Assembly (NCBI GenBank): GCA_038380795.1 | Contig: CM076269.1 | Span: 744,001 to 808,000, forward strand | Length of the DNA stretch: 64,000 bases | Direction: 5' to 3' | Source of the DNA: Pyrocephalus nanus | Lineage: Eukaryota > Chordata > Aves > Passeriformes > Tyrannidae | Shown: in pieces, positions 47,513 to 58,600 of the stretch | How positions within the stretch are numbered: the first letter of the stretch is position 1 | Layout of the letters: every line of letters begins with the position of its first letter | Position numbers and translations under genes: made by a program | The notes under the pieces: generated by a model | Databases searched by the model: none | The model's input: only the letters and a program-made list of their open reading frames with translations | What the model was told of the DNA's origin: nothing

Positions 47513-50500
47513 GGATTTGGGGTTCAGAGGTCTGCCTCCCCACCCTGCTCTGTTGTGTCGGCTTTCTCGTGTGTTAAAATAAGTGAGCACAAAGTATTTC
47601 TGCTCACATCTGACTGCACTGCAATTCTTCCTGCACAAATGTAAATTGACTCCATAGTTTAGAAGGTAATAAAATTTTAGAGGGCAGTGACCCAACTCTC
47701 ATTTAAATTTGGACTCCTTTATATTACTTGGCAGTAAAGGGACTTTAAATTGGGTGCAAATACCTTTACTCTTTGAACAATATTGGCATAACCTGCACAT
47801 AAAAAAAAAAGAAAAAAAGTAATTATCAATGCATCCAGAGACACTAAAACACAAATAAAGTTTATCTTTGATATATTATCTAGAAAGAGCACAATTTTTT
47901 TTTACTTTCTTCTCTCCCTCCAGAATCATAACACATTCTTCTGAATTTCATATTTATAGTTATTGACAGAAAGGGGGACTTTTCATAGTGTAGGACAACA
48001 AACATCAGTAGCAGAAGACCTGCCAATAGCTTTGTTTCTCGTGTCTGATTGCCAAATTTATTCTTTTCTGTAATTATGTGATACCATGTAGGCAGTGATG
48101 TCTGTTGTAGGCAACTCCCCTCTTTTCTCTTTTGCTCTTCATGGATGTGCACATCAGGTGAAGTCGTGTTTGCAGTCTGGACTGATAACAGTTTGTGTGT
48201 GGCCTTGGCTGACACAGGAGGGAAATGCTTCCACAGCCAAGCCATTCCACTGAAGATGCTCACTCCTGCAGGGTAACAATGGTGCTTGTTTTCCTCCTCA
48301 CTAATATTGCCTCTGAGTGCCCCCTGATTTTGCAGACTGAAGCTGGTTTGATTTCACTGAGCAGCCATCAGATGGTTATCTGTGCTGTAGTTAAAATTTG
48401 TAAGGGAACTGTTTTCAAAGTTAAAATATCAAAGGGTTTTTCACAGCCTTCAGAGAGATCTAAACTTCAAGTATTTTATTTTTGCTGGCCTTGAAGTGGA
48501 TCCAGAACCTCAGTTGTTAACTTGAAACTGGTTTCTATAGTTCAGAAATGTTTCTGAAACTTTACATGGTAATAAAAATGTCTTACAACCTCAAATATTA
48601 AATAAAACGCTTTTTTTTTGTTGTTGGTCTGGACCAAATACAAAACCTCATGCCATATGTTGAAAATGATTTCTTCAATTTGAAGTGTTATACTGTGCTA
48701 TTACTTGTAGCATTTAATTAAAATGATTGGTTTCGTTCAAATCAAAGAGGATACAGATGGAAAAACTGTTATATCACAGAGCACATCTCCCTGTTAAAAC
48801 AGTAATGTTATAAAACAACAAGGTGGTCCATATTATTCTCTACTACCACTGAGATGAAAAGAAAAAATTACTATAATAGCTTATGTGTTAATCTGTGTTA
48901 TAGGATTGCTGTGATTTTGTAATCAATGCTATTAAGGTTTAGTTTTATTTTTCTTTTTAACAAACTGCCAGGGTATAAAAATGTATTTGAGGAGAAAAAA
49001 AAAAAAAATCCATTTGATGATGTACATTGTGTAAATGCTTGGCTCCAAACAGCATTTGAACAGATATCATCAGAGAACTCAGTCACATACCTCAAAGAGA
49101 GTCCCAGGCTACAGAATCAGTACCAAAAATCAGCCTCTTTTGAAGTGCATGGATTTTAGATCTTTGGCCTTGGTTGATGTCTCAACTAAAAGTTAAAATG
49201 TCTGAGTAGAAATTCAAATATATTTCATCAGATAGCCTACATATTTATTACTCGATAGATTTTTATCATCTGAATGTATTTTAAATAGAAAACTCCAGGA
49301 TTAAGTGCAGCATAAGTGAAACATTAATATTGTGATACACTTGGTTTTATCATAGATATTTCTAGGGTATGCAAACCATTTATGGTTCTCTTTAATATTA
49401 TCACTGCCAAAGAAATTGCTCTGACTTCCTTCGGTGACTTCAGGCTTCATGTGGAATGAAAGAGAGAATGGGGACCTTTTGCCCTTTGCATTACAACTCC
49501 AATCACATTTGTAATACACTGCTCTGCTACTGGAAATAATAATTTAATAATAAAATACCTCCAGATCTCTTAGTTTAGGTATAAGCAAAATGCTCTTTAA
49601 GTGGTGCACGTTTATTTCTGTAGAACTGCGGTGGTTTTTTTGTTAGGGGTCCAAAATAAGCTCTGTGAGGTAAAGTCTCCCCTTGGGCATCCAAGGTACA
49701 GTGAGGAGGTGTTGGAGCTTGCTTTGTTATTCTGAAATTTACCTTTGTCACACCGGAGAGAGCCCAGCGAGGGAGAGCTTACACACAGTGCTGGAAGAAA
49801 AGAAAAGGTAATACATTGTGCAAATAACACCTCTCTGTGGGGGGGCTTAAGTGCATCCTACATATTGGTTAGATAATACAAACTAAAAGTAACTTTGCTT
49901 CTCTTTGTGGGCAAGGTGGGAAAGGAAAATATAGGAAGGGAATAAACATTTTCCATGAAATTAAACCAAATACAATTGAAGCTACAGGGAAAATCATCAG
50001 TTAAAATATAATAAACAGTCTTGAAGTCTTTAAATTCCCACAGGAAGGGATTGTTCGGTTAGAGGAATTCAGTATTATTAAGTGGAATTCACCCGACAGG
50101 GCAGGAAATCCCCTGTAGGACAAGCAGAAGTTTAAAGCTCAAGGCTGTGTATTGAACTATGTGCTTTTCTGTTAAAGAGAGATTATTAAAGTAAGGGAAA
50201 GATAAGGCAACAGCACTTCTCTCGTTATCCAGGCATGCTATGTCTCCTGCTTTTGCCCCTCATTAGTGGACTTATCCCTTGCTTAGCCACTGAGGAATTG
50301 GAAATATTTCCTTCTTACTTTAAAAAAAAAAAAATGAGAAAAGAGGGGGAAAAAAAAGAAAGATCCTGCTTAATAAATGCCGTAGGATTGATTAGGAAGT
50401 CTAACAAGGTGAACATTCAGTGCTGACATAAAGCATGAATGGGATGTGTTTGTTGGACTTCCCTGGCCCTGCCCCAGGGCTGGGCATGGTGCAGTGACAG

Positions 50501-52792
50501 CGGCTGGGACATGTGCCCTGCATGCCCCTACATGTGTGTGGCACATCTGTTAGCACGTTTATTGGAGTGATTATTGGCAGGAGAAGCTGTCAGGGATTCC
50601 CAGTGCCAGGGTGGAAGTGTCCCAGTGGACGCCAGGGGCTCTGTGATGGGGAGGAGCAGAGGCCACAGGCAGCATCTGCCAGCAGCAGCATGCAGGGGAG
50701 GGAGGAGGCAGTGAGGGGGGCACAGGCACATCTGCCTTCTGCCAGGCACAGTGAGAAAAGCTCAGGGGTTGGATCTCACCCCCACCCTTCATGGGAAAGG
50801 AAAAGCAGTGCAATCTGCCTCAGCTGCAGAGTGGGAGAGGGAGAACAGCAATGCAGGTTCAGAGCTGCTGTAAAACAGTGACACAGGTACTGCAGAGGAG
50901 GGAAGGGCAGAGCTGGGGAACACAAATAATGTCTGGAGAAGGACTTGAAGGTTAAGGCAGATGAACTGGAATTGATCCTGCCGTGTGGATCATCTCGTTC
51001 TGGAGTAGAGCAGCCCTAAAGTGTTGCTGCACTTCACTTCACACAAGAGTGGGGAACTCTATCTTATGCATATTGGCTTCAGACTTTCAGCTGAGCTGCC
51101 TTTCCAGAGTGTCCTGTAGTCAGGAATTACAGTGTGAGTATAGTTTGCAGGAAGTGTCAGAGGTAGCAATGTGACAGGCATAAAGGGAATGCAAATTGCC
51201 CAATTAGACGTCACCTGCTACTGAAGAAACAGTTGCAACAGCAACAAAATGCAGCACGAACCATCATGCAGTGTAAGAAGGCCAATTCAAAATTGATCCT
51301 ACAAATGCATATATAATATACTTTTCTGTTTATTTATTGTGGCACTGGAATTCTTCAGGTTCTCATGAAACATGCAGTTCTGGAACAGAAATATCCTTTC
51401 TACTGAGGTGTGATGGATAGGAATGTAGATAAGAAGAGTGTCTTTATTTCCTATCCCCAGTCACATGGAGCACTCAGGCATCAGTTATGGATTTTGCCCC
51501 TGAACTGCAGCTCAGGTCACTGTCACTTTGGAGGCTTGTACTGTGCATTGTCTGTTTTTTCATCAGTGTGGTTAAAAGCAATATAAACCACGGGACTGTA
51601 TTTGAAAATTAAAAGTCACTGGTCTCTAAATAACAAGTGTAAGGGCATTAGAGTACAAGCAGTCTTGTCACCCCACGTTCCCTTCCAGTAGCAGAGGGAA
51701 ATGATAAGACTGAGCATATTTCTAAAGGTGTGGAGAATCATTTAGTTTCAGACTGAGTATCTTTATTTTATTCTGTCTAGCCAGTAGCAGATAGATTTAT
51801 CTCCTGTGCCCTGGCCTAATGGCAGAGCATGTGAATGTGTTCCTTCTCTGCCCTCTGAAAAAATCTCACCTACTAGTGAGAGAAATAAATTGTTCCTTCC
51901 CTTGGAACCCTTATATCTTACCATTGTGGTGTCTGGCTACTTTCTGGAAGTAAATTGAGTGTTGTAGCTAAAGCCTGGTGTGTGTGGAGCCTGTTTCCAT
52001 TTTCAGATAGATCTTTCAGGAACATGTATGTTCTGTATCAGGCCACACTGTTACGTTGTCAGAGACAAGATTCATGCAGAAGGGGATGACCTGGTGTTCA
52101 TTTGGTATTCAGAAATCCCACTGATGTGTCTTGCTCACATCCTGAGGGTTAACACTGTTCCTAATGTTGGTATCATGAAGCAATTCTCCTGGAGATCAAA
52201 CTGTTCAGGGCAGGTGTGTGGGTCTGTTGGGAGAGCCTTGCTTGAGATGCTTGTCCTAAAACCACCCAGGAGATGCAGTAGACTCTTTCCTGTCACAGGA
52301 TATAGGATACCTGTTCTCTGAATCTCCTTTCTTCAGAGTATATAATTTTCAATTTTATTTTATTTTTAACTACAAAATTAGTCATAAGTCAGGGAAGAAG
52401 TTTATGATGTGTGGATGCAGAGCGCTTGTTCTGTGGAGCACCTCCAGACTAAGCAGCTATTATTGCATGATTGCCTGAGATTTTTGGGGGACTATTTGAT
52501 GATCTGTGTGACCTCTTCTAATCTTATTATAATCATTGTTGCTCTCTCCTTTTCCGTGCTTTTTGCTGGTTGCTATGGAGACATCCTACTCACCCTTCAT
52601 TCTTAAGTGGGAGAGCAAGCCAAAGCACTGCCTCCCATCTCCCTCTCCTTCTCACCTTTCTCCCTCTCTCACACTTTCTGCTTGTCACTGGGAATCACAT
52701 CAGCTCCTTTTCTTCCTCTCCAGGGGAGCACTGCTGCCCTCTTAGCACCAGCCTGTGGCTTCAGTGTTTCTCCCTGTTCCTTGGTGAGGAAC
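47513..52792. other. Unique non-coding DNA with a GC-rich block
   Basis: No gene recognised. A run at 47798-47820, T/A tracts at 48990-49010 and 50321-50360. The 50450-50900 block is GC-rich with overlapping frames on both strands, no CpG enrichment and no recognisable protein; it may be a decayed repeat. Confidence 0.45.
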
Positions 52793-53063
52793 CAGCAGGG
52801 TACCCAGGAGCTGTGGCACAGCCAGGCTGGCCCTGCTCACATCAGCAGGGTACCCAGGAGCTGTGGCACAGCCAGGCTCACACTGAGGGTTACCCAGGAG
52901 CTGTGGCACAGCCAGGCTGGCCCTGCTCACATCAGCAGGGTACCCAGGAGCTGTGGCACAGCCAGGCTGGCCCTGCTCACATCAGCAGGGTACCCAGGAG
53001 CTGTGGCACAGCCAGGCTGGCCCTGCTCACATCAGCAGGGTACCCAGGAGCTGTGGCACAGCC
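52793..53063 (+). repeat. 50-bp minisatellite, six copies, one shortened
   Basis: The marker TACCCAGGAG recurs at 52801, 52851, 52891, 52941, 52991 and 53041. Spacing is 50 bases except for 40 between the second and third, where the CTGGCCCTGCTCACATCAGCA part is replaced by a shorter CTCACACTGAGG-type segment. The other full units look identical. Each full unit holds a KpnI-type GGTACC. The 50-base period is not a multiple of 3, so the open frames crossing it (52570-53298 and 52607-53173) rotate through three readings and are not genes. Confidence 0.96.
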
Positions 53064-53349
53064 TGGGGGGCTCAGTTTGGACACAGGGGTCTCGAGTGGC
53101 TGTGGGAGCACCCCTGCTGACCTTCAGCAGCGAGAACACTGCACACTGCATTGCTTTGCCACTGCTGCAGTGAGGGGCTCTCCAGCAGAACACCGTCTGA
53201 ATGTTTATGGTTCATTTAGGATGAGAAAATCAGATGCTTTTAAACACTGCAGATTAAGTGCAAGTTGTTTCCAGGGAATGTGTTTGGAGTGCATTTAAAT
53301 CTGTTTTTATTGTCTATTTTGTAAATTATATTCCTTTACAGGATAAATT

Positions 53350-53700
53350 GAGTGGATTAGGTATGGAATCATCTGTAATTAACTGGGTGCTAGCTACTTA
53401 GGAGGGCACATACAGCTTGTGTTATTAAACAGCATCATGTCAGGTTTAATGGATGTCATTACACAAGTACCTCAGGGATCTATCCTTGGACCATTGTTAT
53501 TTATGATCTCTGTAAATGAACTGACAAGCCAGTGCACTGAGTGCAGTGCTCATTTTTATTCTGATGACACAGTCATGACCTGAGCTTCTAGTTGCTAACT
53601 GAACTTGAAAGTGCCCTGTAAGTGTTTCTGAGAGCTTGGCAATGGTCAATTCTCAATGAAGTTGTTTTAAGCAATGTTAAGGCAGACATTCTGACTGAAG
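53350..53700 (+). pseudogene. Decayed non-LTR retrotransposon reverse-transcriptase remnant (L2/CR1-like)
   Basis: Frame 53467-53583 reads VPQGSILGPLLF, followed later by the catalytic-type motif YSDDT (usual form F/YADD), ending in a stop. These are the signature motifs of LINE reverse transcriptases of the Jockey/CR1/L2 group. In a different frame just upstream (from about 53360) the translation NWVLAT matches the usual LNWFxSYL region, and downstream (about 53608-53685) a third stretch, with W, LNE and KADIL in order, fits the region after the catalytic motif. Frame changes and stops make it dead. Which LINE clade it belongs to cannot be told by eye; L2 is slightly favoured by the SILGPLLF form. 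Confidence 0.7.
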
Positions 53701-54590
53701 TGCTGTGCTAGGTCAGGCTATTGTTGATGTTAAGCAAATCTAAAACTTCCACCCAATGGAAGGGGGAAAATAAAATGTATGAATCCTCTATTCTATACAA
53801 AATTGACGCATTTTGTCTTCCACATAATATTCTTTTATTGTGAACAGAGAAGATTTTCTAGTTTGTGTTATAATATCTGGTATATTATTGATTTTGTAAG
53901 ACATATATAGTTACTAAATATGAGTGAGGTGGATTCAGAAATTAATTAATGCAAACATATTTTAATTTGCATTGTGCTGGTTTGTAATTTTCTGTTCATT
54001 TAGTGCTTTGAGGGTTTTTGGTGTGTGTTTTCTCCTCCCATTTTTATCAGAAAGAAAAAACAGTGAGCTCCCTTTTCAGGTATTTGTGAATCTCAGTGCT
54101 GGAAATCTTCCTTTGATAGTGCAAATTGCTTTTTATTCAATGATAGTGATATGACTTGTAAGGATCATCTGCTGATGTGTCACCTCTTGGGAGGGAAAGC
54201 CTGGAGGTTGGGCCCAGATTCTGCTCTTGGGTTTGGACTGAGATTACCCTCGGGGGCAGGAGGCAAGTTCCAACAAGTCTTTATTTCCGCCTATAAATTG
54301 AACTACAAGGCACCAGAGACAAAATGAGGAAGCTGAGCTAATGCTGCTGCTCTGGAAAATTGTGTTAGTGGCTCTGATAAAATTGAGGGTCTGACATGGC
54401 AAACGGGATTTAGTGCACAATGAAAATGACTGAGAAGAACGGGTCAGAAGGTGATTCATTCAATAGAAAGTAATCATCAGAGTATCAGCATAAGTTGCCT
54501 GTCCATAGGCAAATGAAAAATGCCTGGTGTTGCTTTTGATGGCTCTGCTGTGCCTGGTTGTCTGTCAGTGGGTCAGTGTGCTGAGCTCAG
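53701..54590. other. AT-rich unique sequence between minisatellites
   Basis: No gene or element recognised. The right 50 bases turn GC-rich on entering the next tandem array. Confidence 0.45.
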
Positions 54591-54972
54591 GGCTCAGGAC
54601 AGCTCTGGGGGGCTCAGGACAGCTCTGGGGGGCTCAGGACAGCTCTGGGGGGCTCAGGACAGCTCTGGGGGGCTCAGGACAGCTCTGGGGGGCTCAGGAC
54701 AGCTCTGGGGGGCTCAGGACAGCTCTGGGGTGTGTGCTGGGCTCAGGACAGCTCTGGGGTGTGTGCTGGGCTCAGGACAGCTCTGGGGTGTGTGCTGGGC
54801 TCAGGGCTCAGGACAGCTCTGGGGTGTGTGCTGGGCTCAGGACAGCTCTGGGGTGTGTGATGGGCTCAGGACAGCTCTGGGGTGTGTGCTGGGCTCAGGA
54901 CAGCTCTGGGGTGTGTGATGGGCTCAGGGCTCAGGACAGCTCTGGGGTGTGCTGGGCTCAGGACAGCTCCCT
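54591..54972 (+). repeat. Two-block minisatellite (7 x 20 bp, then 29/36-bp units)
   Basis: Block one, 54591-54730, is seven identical copies of GGCTCAGGACAGCTCTGGGG. Block two, 54731-54972, has 29-base units that add a TGTGTGCTG or TGTGTGATG insertion before the same core. Unit ends fall at 54759, 54788, 54824, 54853, 54882, 54911 and 54947, so lengths are 29, 29, 36, 29, 29, 29, 36, then a last shorter unit of about 25. The 36-base units carry an extra GGGCTCA duplication. The plus strand is G-rich. Open frames crossing it are artefacts. Confidence 0.95.
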
Positions 54973-54986
54973 GCCCCGGGAGGACA

Positions 54987-55372
54987 GGCTGTGGAGCACA
55001 GCAGATGATGGGGCTGTGGAGCATGGGAGATGAGATGATGGGGCTGTGGAGAGCAGGAGATGATGGGGCTGTGGAGCACAGCAGATGATGGGGCTGTGGA
55101 GCACAGCAGATGATGGGGCTGTGGAGCACAGCAGATGATGGGGCTGTGGAGCACAGCAGATGATGGGGCTGTGTGGAGCACAGCAGATGATGGGGCTGTG
55201 GAGCACAGCAGATGATGGGGCTGTGGAGCATGGGAGATGATGGGGCTGTGGAGCACAGCAGATGATGGGGCTGTGGAGCACGGCAGATGATGGGGCTGTG
55301 GAGCATGGGAGATGATGGGGCTGTGGAGAACAGCAGATGATGGGGCTGTGGAGCACAGCAGATGATGGGGCT
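54987..55372 (+). repeat. 25-bp minisatellite, 15 copies
   Basis: The marker GATGATGGGG recurs at 55004, 55034, 55059, 55084, 55109, 55134, 55159, 55186, 55211, 55236, 55261, 55286, 55311, 55336 and 55361. The usual unit is GCTGTGGAGCACAGCAGATG plus ATGGG. One interval is 30 bases (an extra GATGA-type piece) and one is 27 (extra TG). Units differ at the CACAGCA segment (also CATGGGA, AGCAGGA, CACGGCA, AACAGCA). It starts only about 14 bases after the preceding array. Minus-strand open frames of up to 232 codons across it come from repeat translation. Confidence 0.96.
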
Positions 55373-58296
55373 GGGGCACTCCCAACAGCACAGCTCCTCT
55401 GCTCACACCTCCTGCCCCTGAGCACCTCAGGGGAGGTGTCAGAGGCCTCTGTTGGTCCCCATCTCGGGGGATAATCTTCTTTAGCTTGGTCTCAGAAACA
55501 TGATCGTTCTGATTGTTTTCATTTTCACTGGCTTTCAGCACTCGAGCTGCCAAGTGAGAAATGAAGCTGCTAAAGAGACTGGAAGTACCAGTTCTGTGAC
55601 AAAGCAAGGCTTTTCTCTTCACATTTCCTCACAGAGAAAAATCTTCTCAGTGTGTAGGTGCAGTCTCGTCTGGCACTCACTCAGACAAACCCATTCTGCA
55701 TCTTCCTTTTCCCAGGCTCTGAGTGTTGTCACTGTTTGAGAGATATATTGTCATTTTTTGGTGCCAGTTTAGCACCGGTGTCAACTGGACATTTTAGCAT
55801 TAGTGTCAGTTTGACTTTTGAAGTCACCAGTGCAGTGCAGAGGTTCAGCTTATGATACTGTTCAGTTTGTGATGTCATAGCTGTTCAGGAGTTCATGATA
55901 TGCATCATGTTCTTATCTTGTCTCTAACATGTGATTTTTCCTTTTGGAAAAAAAGCCCAAACAAACAAACAAACAAAAAACCCCAAACGAACCACACAAA
56001 CAACAAAAAGGATGCATAAAAAGGATATCATTCTATTCTTTTAAAACCATGAAAGGATTATTGAAGCTCCTTAGATGGTTGTGTTGTGCTTTTGCCATGA
56101 GCTGGCCTTCCAATACCTACAGGAAAGACAGAAACTGGAGTCAGTTTCTTTCTTTCTTCTGAGATGACAGCTATAGACTTTTCCTTATTCCTAATCAGTA
56201 AATACTGTAATATCTTCCAAACATGGCTCATATGGTTATTTAAAGCAGAGCAATGGTTGTTTTAATACAGTTATTGTAGCCATACATTTTGTTTTTATGA
56301 GGTTTTATATAGCACTATTACTTATATGCTAATCTTAAGGATATTGTTATAATTTGTTTTATGTGTTAAGTATTCTGGAGGCAATTGCTGGTATCACTAC
56401 AGTTAAAGGTCTTACGAGCATCACATCTGACAAACAATTGCTTGCTGCCAGAAGCCCAGTGAAACAGTTATACCCAGGGACACAAATCACCTCTGCAGAC
56501 AGTTTACTTACAGTTTCTTCAGGCAGGGAAAACCATCTCAAATGCATTCTGTAGGCAGAGTTGACGTTTCTACATTCGTGTGCTCCCAAAACTTGCACAA
56601 TACTGGACAAGAGCTGCTCCCCTCTCAGGATGGTCACAGGCATGTTCTACCCAGTTGCTTTGCCTTGCCATTTATCAAACATCTGTGTCATTTGCCCCTT
56701 TTTGTGCTAGTGCCATGGAAGGGGCACGAAGCTGTGCGTGCTTTACAGGTTCCTTGGTTTTTTCTGTGTCATGCTCGGTGCTTTATTTTATTTGTCTCGC
56801 TCTAAAAGCAAAGTGATACATTTCCTTTGAGAGGGACACTCAGAGGCAGCAGTGACAACTTGCTTTTCTAGGCTGAGTCCTACAGGGGCATTAATGCCAG
56901 TAAGCCCTGTGACAGGAGTGCATTCCTTCTCCTGGACATTAATGACATATGTGCTTTGTCAAGTGTTGTCATCGGACTCAGCAGGGACCCAGATGACAAT
57001 GACTTCTTAATTTTGGCTTGTGTTTCTGGGAGTGACAAAGTGTATTTCTGCTTTCCTCTGCCATTTGGAGTTCTGTGAGACAAACAGAATGATTTGCTGC
57101 TCGTGCTGACTGGCTGGGAATTTGTTATTGTAAGGGTTGCTGTTGCTGGGTGTGTGTTTGCAAGGATGGTAGAGCTCGAGATTCATTCAGAAATCAAGGA
57201 CATTTCTGGTGCAACACATGAATTCAGGCAGGGGAACTGCACAGAAAGGGCCTTTTCAAAGAGACCATCACACCAAAAGAACCAGGAGCACCTCACACAG
57301 TATGATGGTCATAAACTGGGACATTGTCTCTCCTGAATGACTGTTTAAGCCCATGTGAGCATTTTTTCAGGGATATTACTTGAATTCCTATAAGCAAGAC
57401 AACATTAAATCATATTGTCCTAATGTAATATTTTATTTACTGGATTCATAGCTAAAAAGCATGAAGGGAGGGACAAACACTGCTAATTTCACCTGTGGGA
57501 TTACATTTTGAGGGTTATTTGACCTAGAAAACATTGACTAGAACAGAGCAGGGAGCTGACAGAGAGAGAAAATTGTCCTGGCAGGTTTTTTGCAAGAGGC
57601 ACAGCCAGGCAGGTTTGCTTACCTGTGATGCCATCACATGATGCTGTTATGCTATGCTGGGCACTGCCATGCCTGGTAAGTATTTGTGATGTTAAATTTT
57701 GAAAAATTAAATGCCAACATTCAGGTTTTCCAGGCTGAGTCTCCTAATGGATGAGGCCTAAGGATTTCTTAGGATTCCACACTTAAGAAATAATAATCTT
57801 CAAAAACTGCAGTTTTGCATTCATGTCCTGCCTAAGTCCTCTAGGACACAGTGCTAAATTTTTAGGCACTCTACAGTGTGTGGTCTCTTCAGCTAATAGT
57901 TTCAGTGATATCAAAACATCTGTGTGTGAATTACTGAAAGGAAATTAAATTGAATTATAATTATCACAGCCATTTATACCCTAAATTAGTTAGCTAGCTA
58001 TTTGCAGAGAGGTCAAGAAGCCAATGTACTGAACAGTAACTGGCAGTAAGTGCCTTACCAGGGTAAATTATAATTGCTGATGATACTGTGGTGCCTGTAG
58101 ACGAGGGAACAGGGATGCTCCAGAGCTGGCATCATTTCAGTGCAGGAAGGGAGCCCTGAGAGTGGTGGTAGGAGGGGATCTGAAGCAGGAAAGTGGCAGA
58201 ATGTAACAGACCCATTTTGATGCATCTGGGGCTTGAGATAAAACACTTCTTAAAGCTGAAGGACGAGTAAATGGGGCAAGATTTTTTATAATCTTT
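55373..58296. other. Unique non-coding DNA
   Basis: No gene recognised. Ordinary AT-rich sequence after about 55480. It holds the A/C simple repeat at 55945-56010, listed separately. Confidence 0.45.
55945..56010 (+). repeat. CAAA-type simple repeat
   Basis: An A run followed by about five CAAA units and further A/C-rich words. It is one of only two A/C-on-plus tracts in the window. Confidence 0.88.
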
Positions 58297-58600
58297 CACA
58301 GAATCACAGAATAGTTGGTGTTGGGAGGGACCTCTGGTGATCACCCGGTCCAACCCCCCTTGCCAAGGCAGGGTCACCCAGAGCAGGTTACCAGGAACGT
58401 GTTCAGGGGGGTTAATGTCTTCAGAGAGGGGGACCCCAGGACCTCCCTGAGCAGCCTGGCCAGCACTCTGCCCTCCTCACTTGAAAGAAGGTCTTCCTCG
58501 TGTTGGGGTGGAATTTCTTGTGTTTTAGTTCATGGCCACTGCTCCTGTCACCAGGCACCCCTGCAGAGGGAACCAAGGTTTCTGTCTCAGGGTAGGTAGC
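58297..58600 (-). mobile_element. CR1 LINE 3' end, about 300 bp
   Basis: The plus strand opens with CACAGAATCACAGAATAG (complement of the CR1 terminal octamer), followed by TTGGGAGGGACCTCTGGTGA, a GGTCCAACCCCCCTTGCCAA segment, GCAGGGTCACCCAGAGCAGG, then a GACCTCCCTGAGCAGCCTGG-type region and a TCCTGTCACCAGGCACCC segment near 58543. This is a minus-strand, 5'-truncated CR1, the best preserved in the window. The plus-strand open frame at 58315-58599 is a shadow of it. Confidence 0.92.

Noticed and set aside
52570..53298. 242-codon open frame
   Set aside because: It crosses the 50-bp tandem array; the repeat cycles through three readings and the flanks have no recognisable domain.
54520..55033. 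Plus-strand frames rich in a GLRTALG/QDSSG repeat
   Set aside because: Translation of the 20/29/36-bp array.
54866..55622. Minus-strand frames of 146-232 codons with repeated CCSTAPSSAVLHSPII-like peptide
   Set aside because: Translation of the 25-bp minisatellite, present in several frames; not a protein family.
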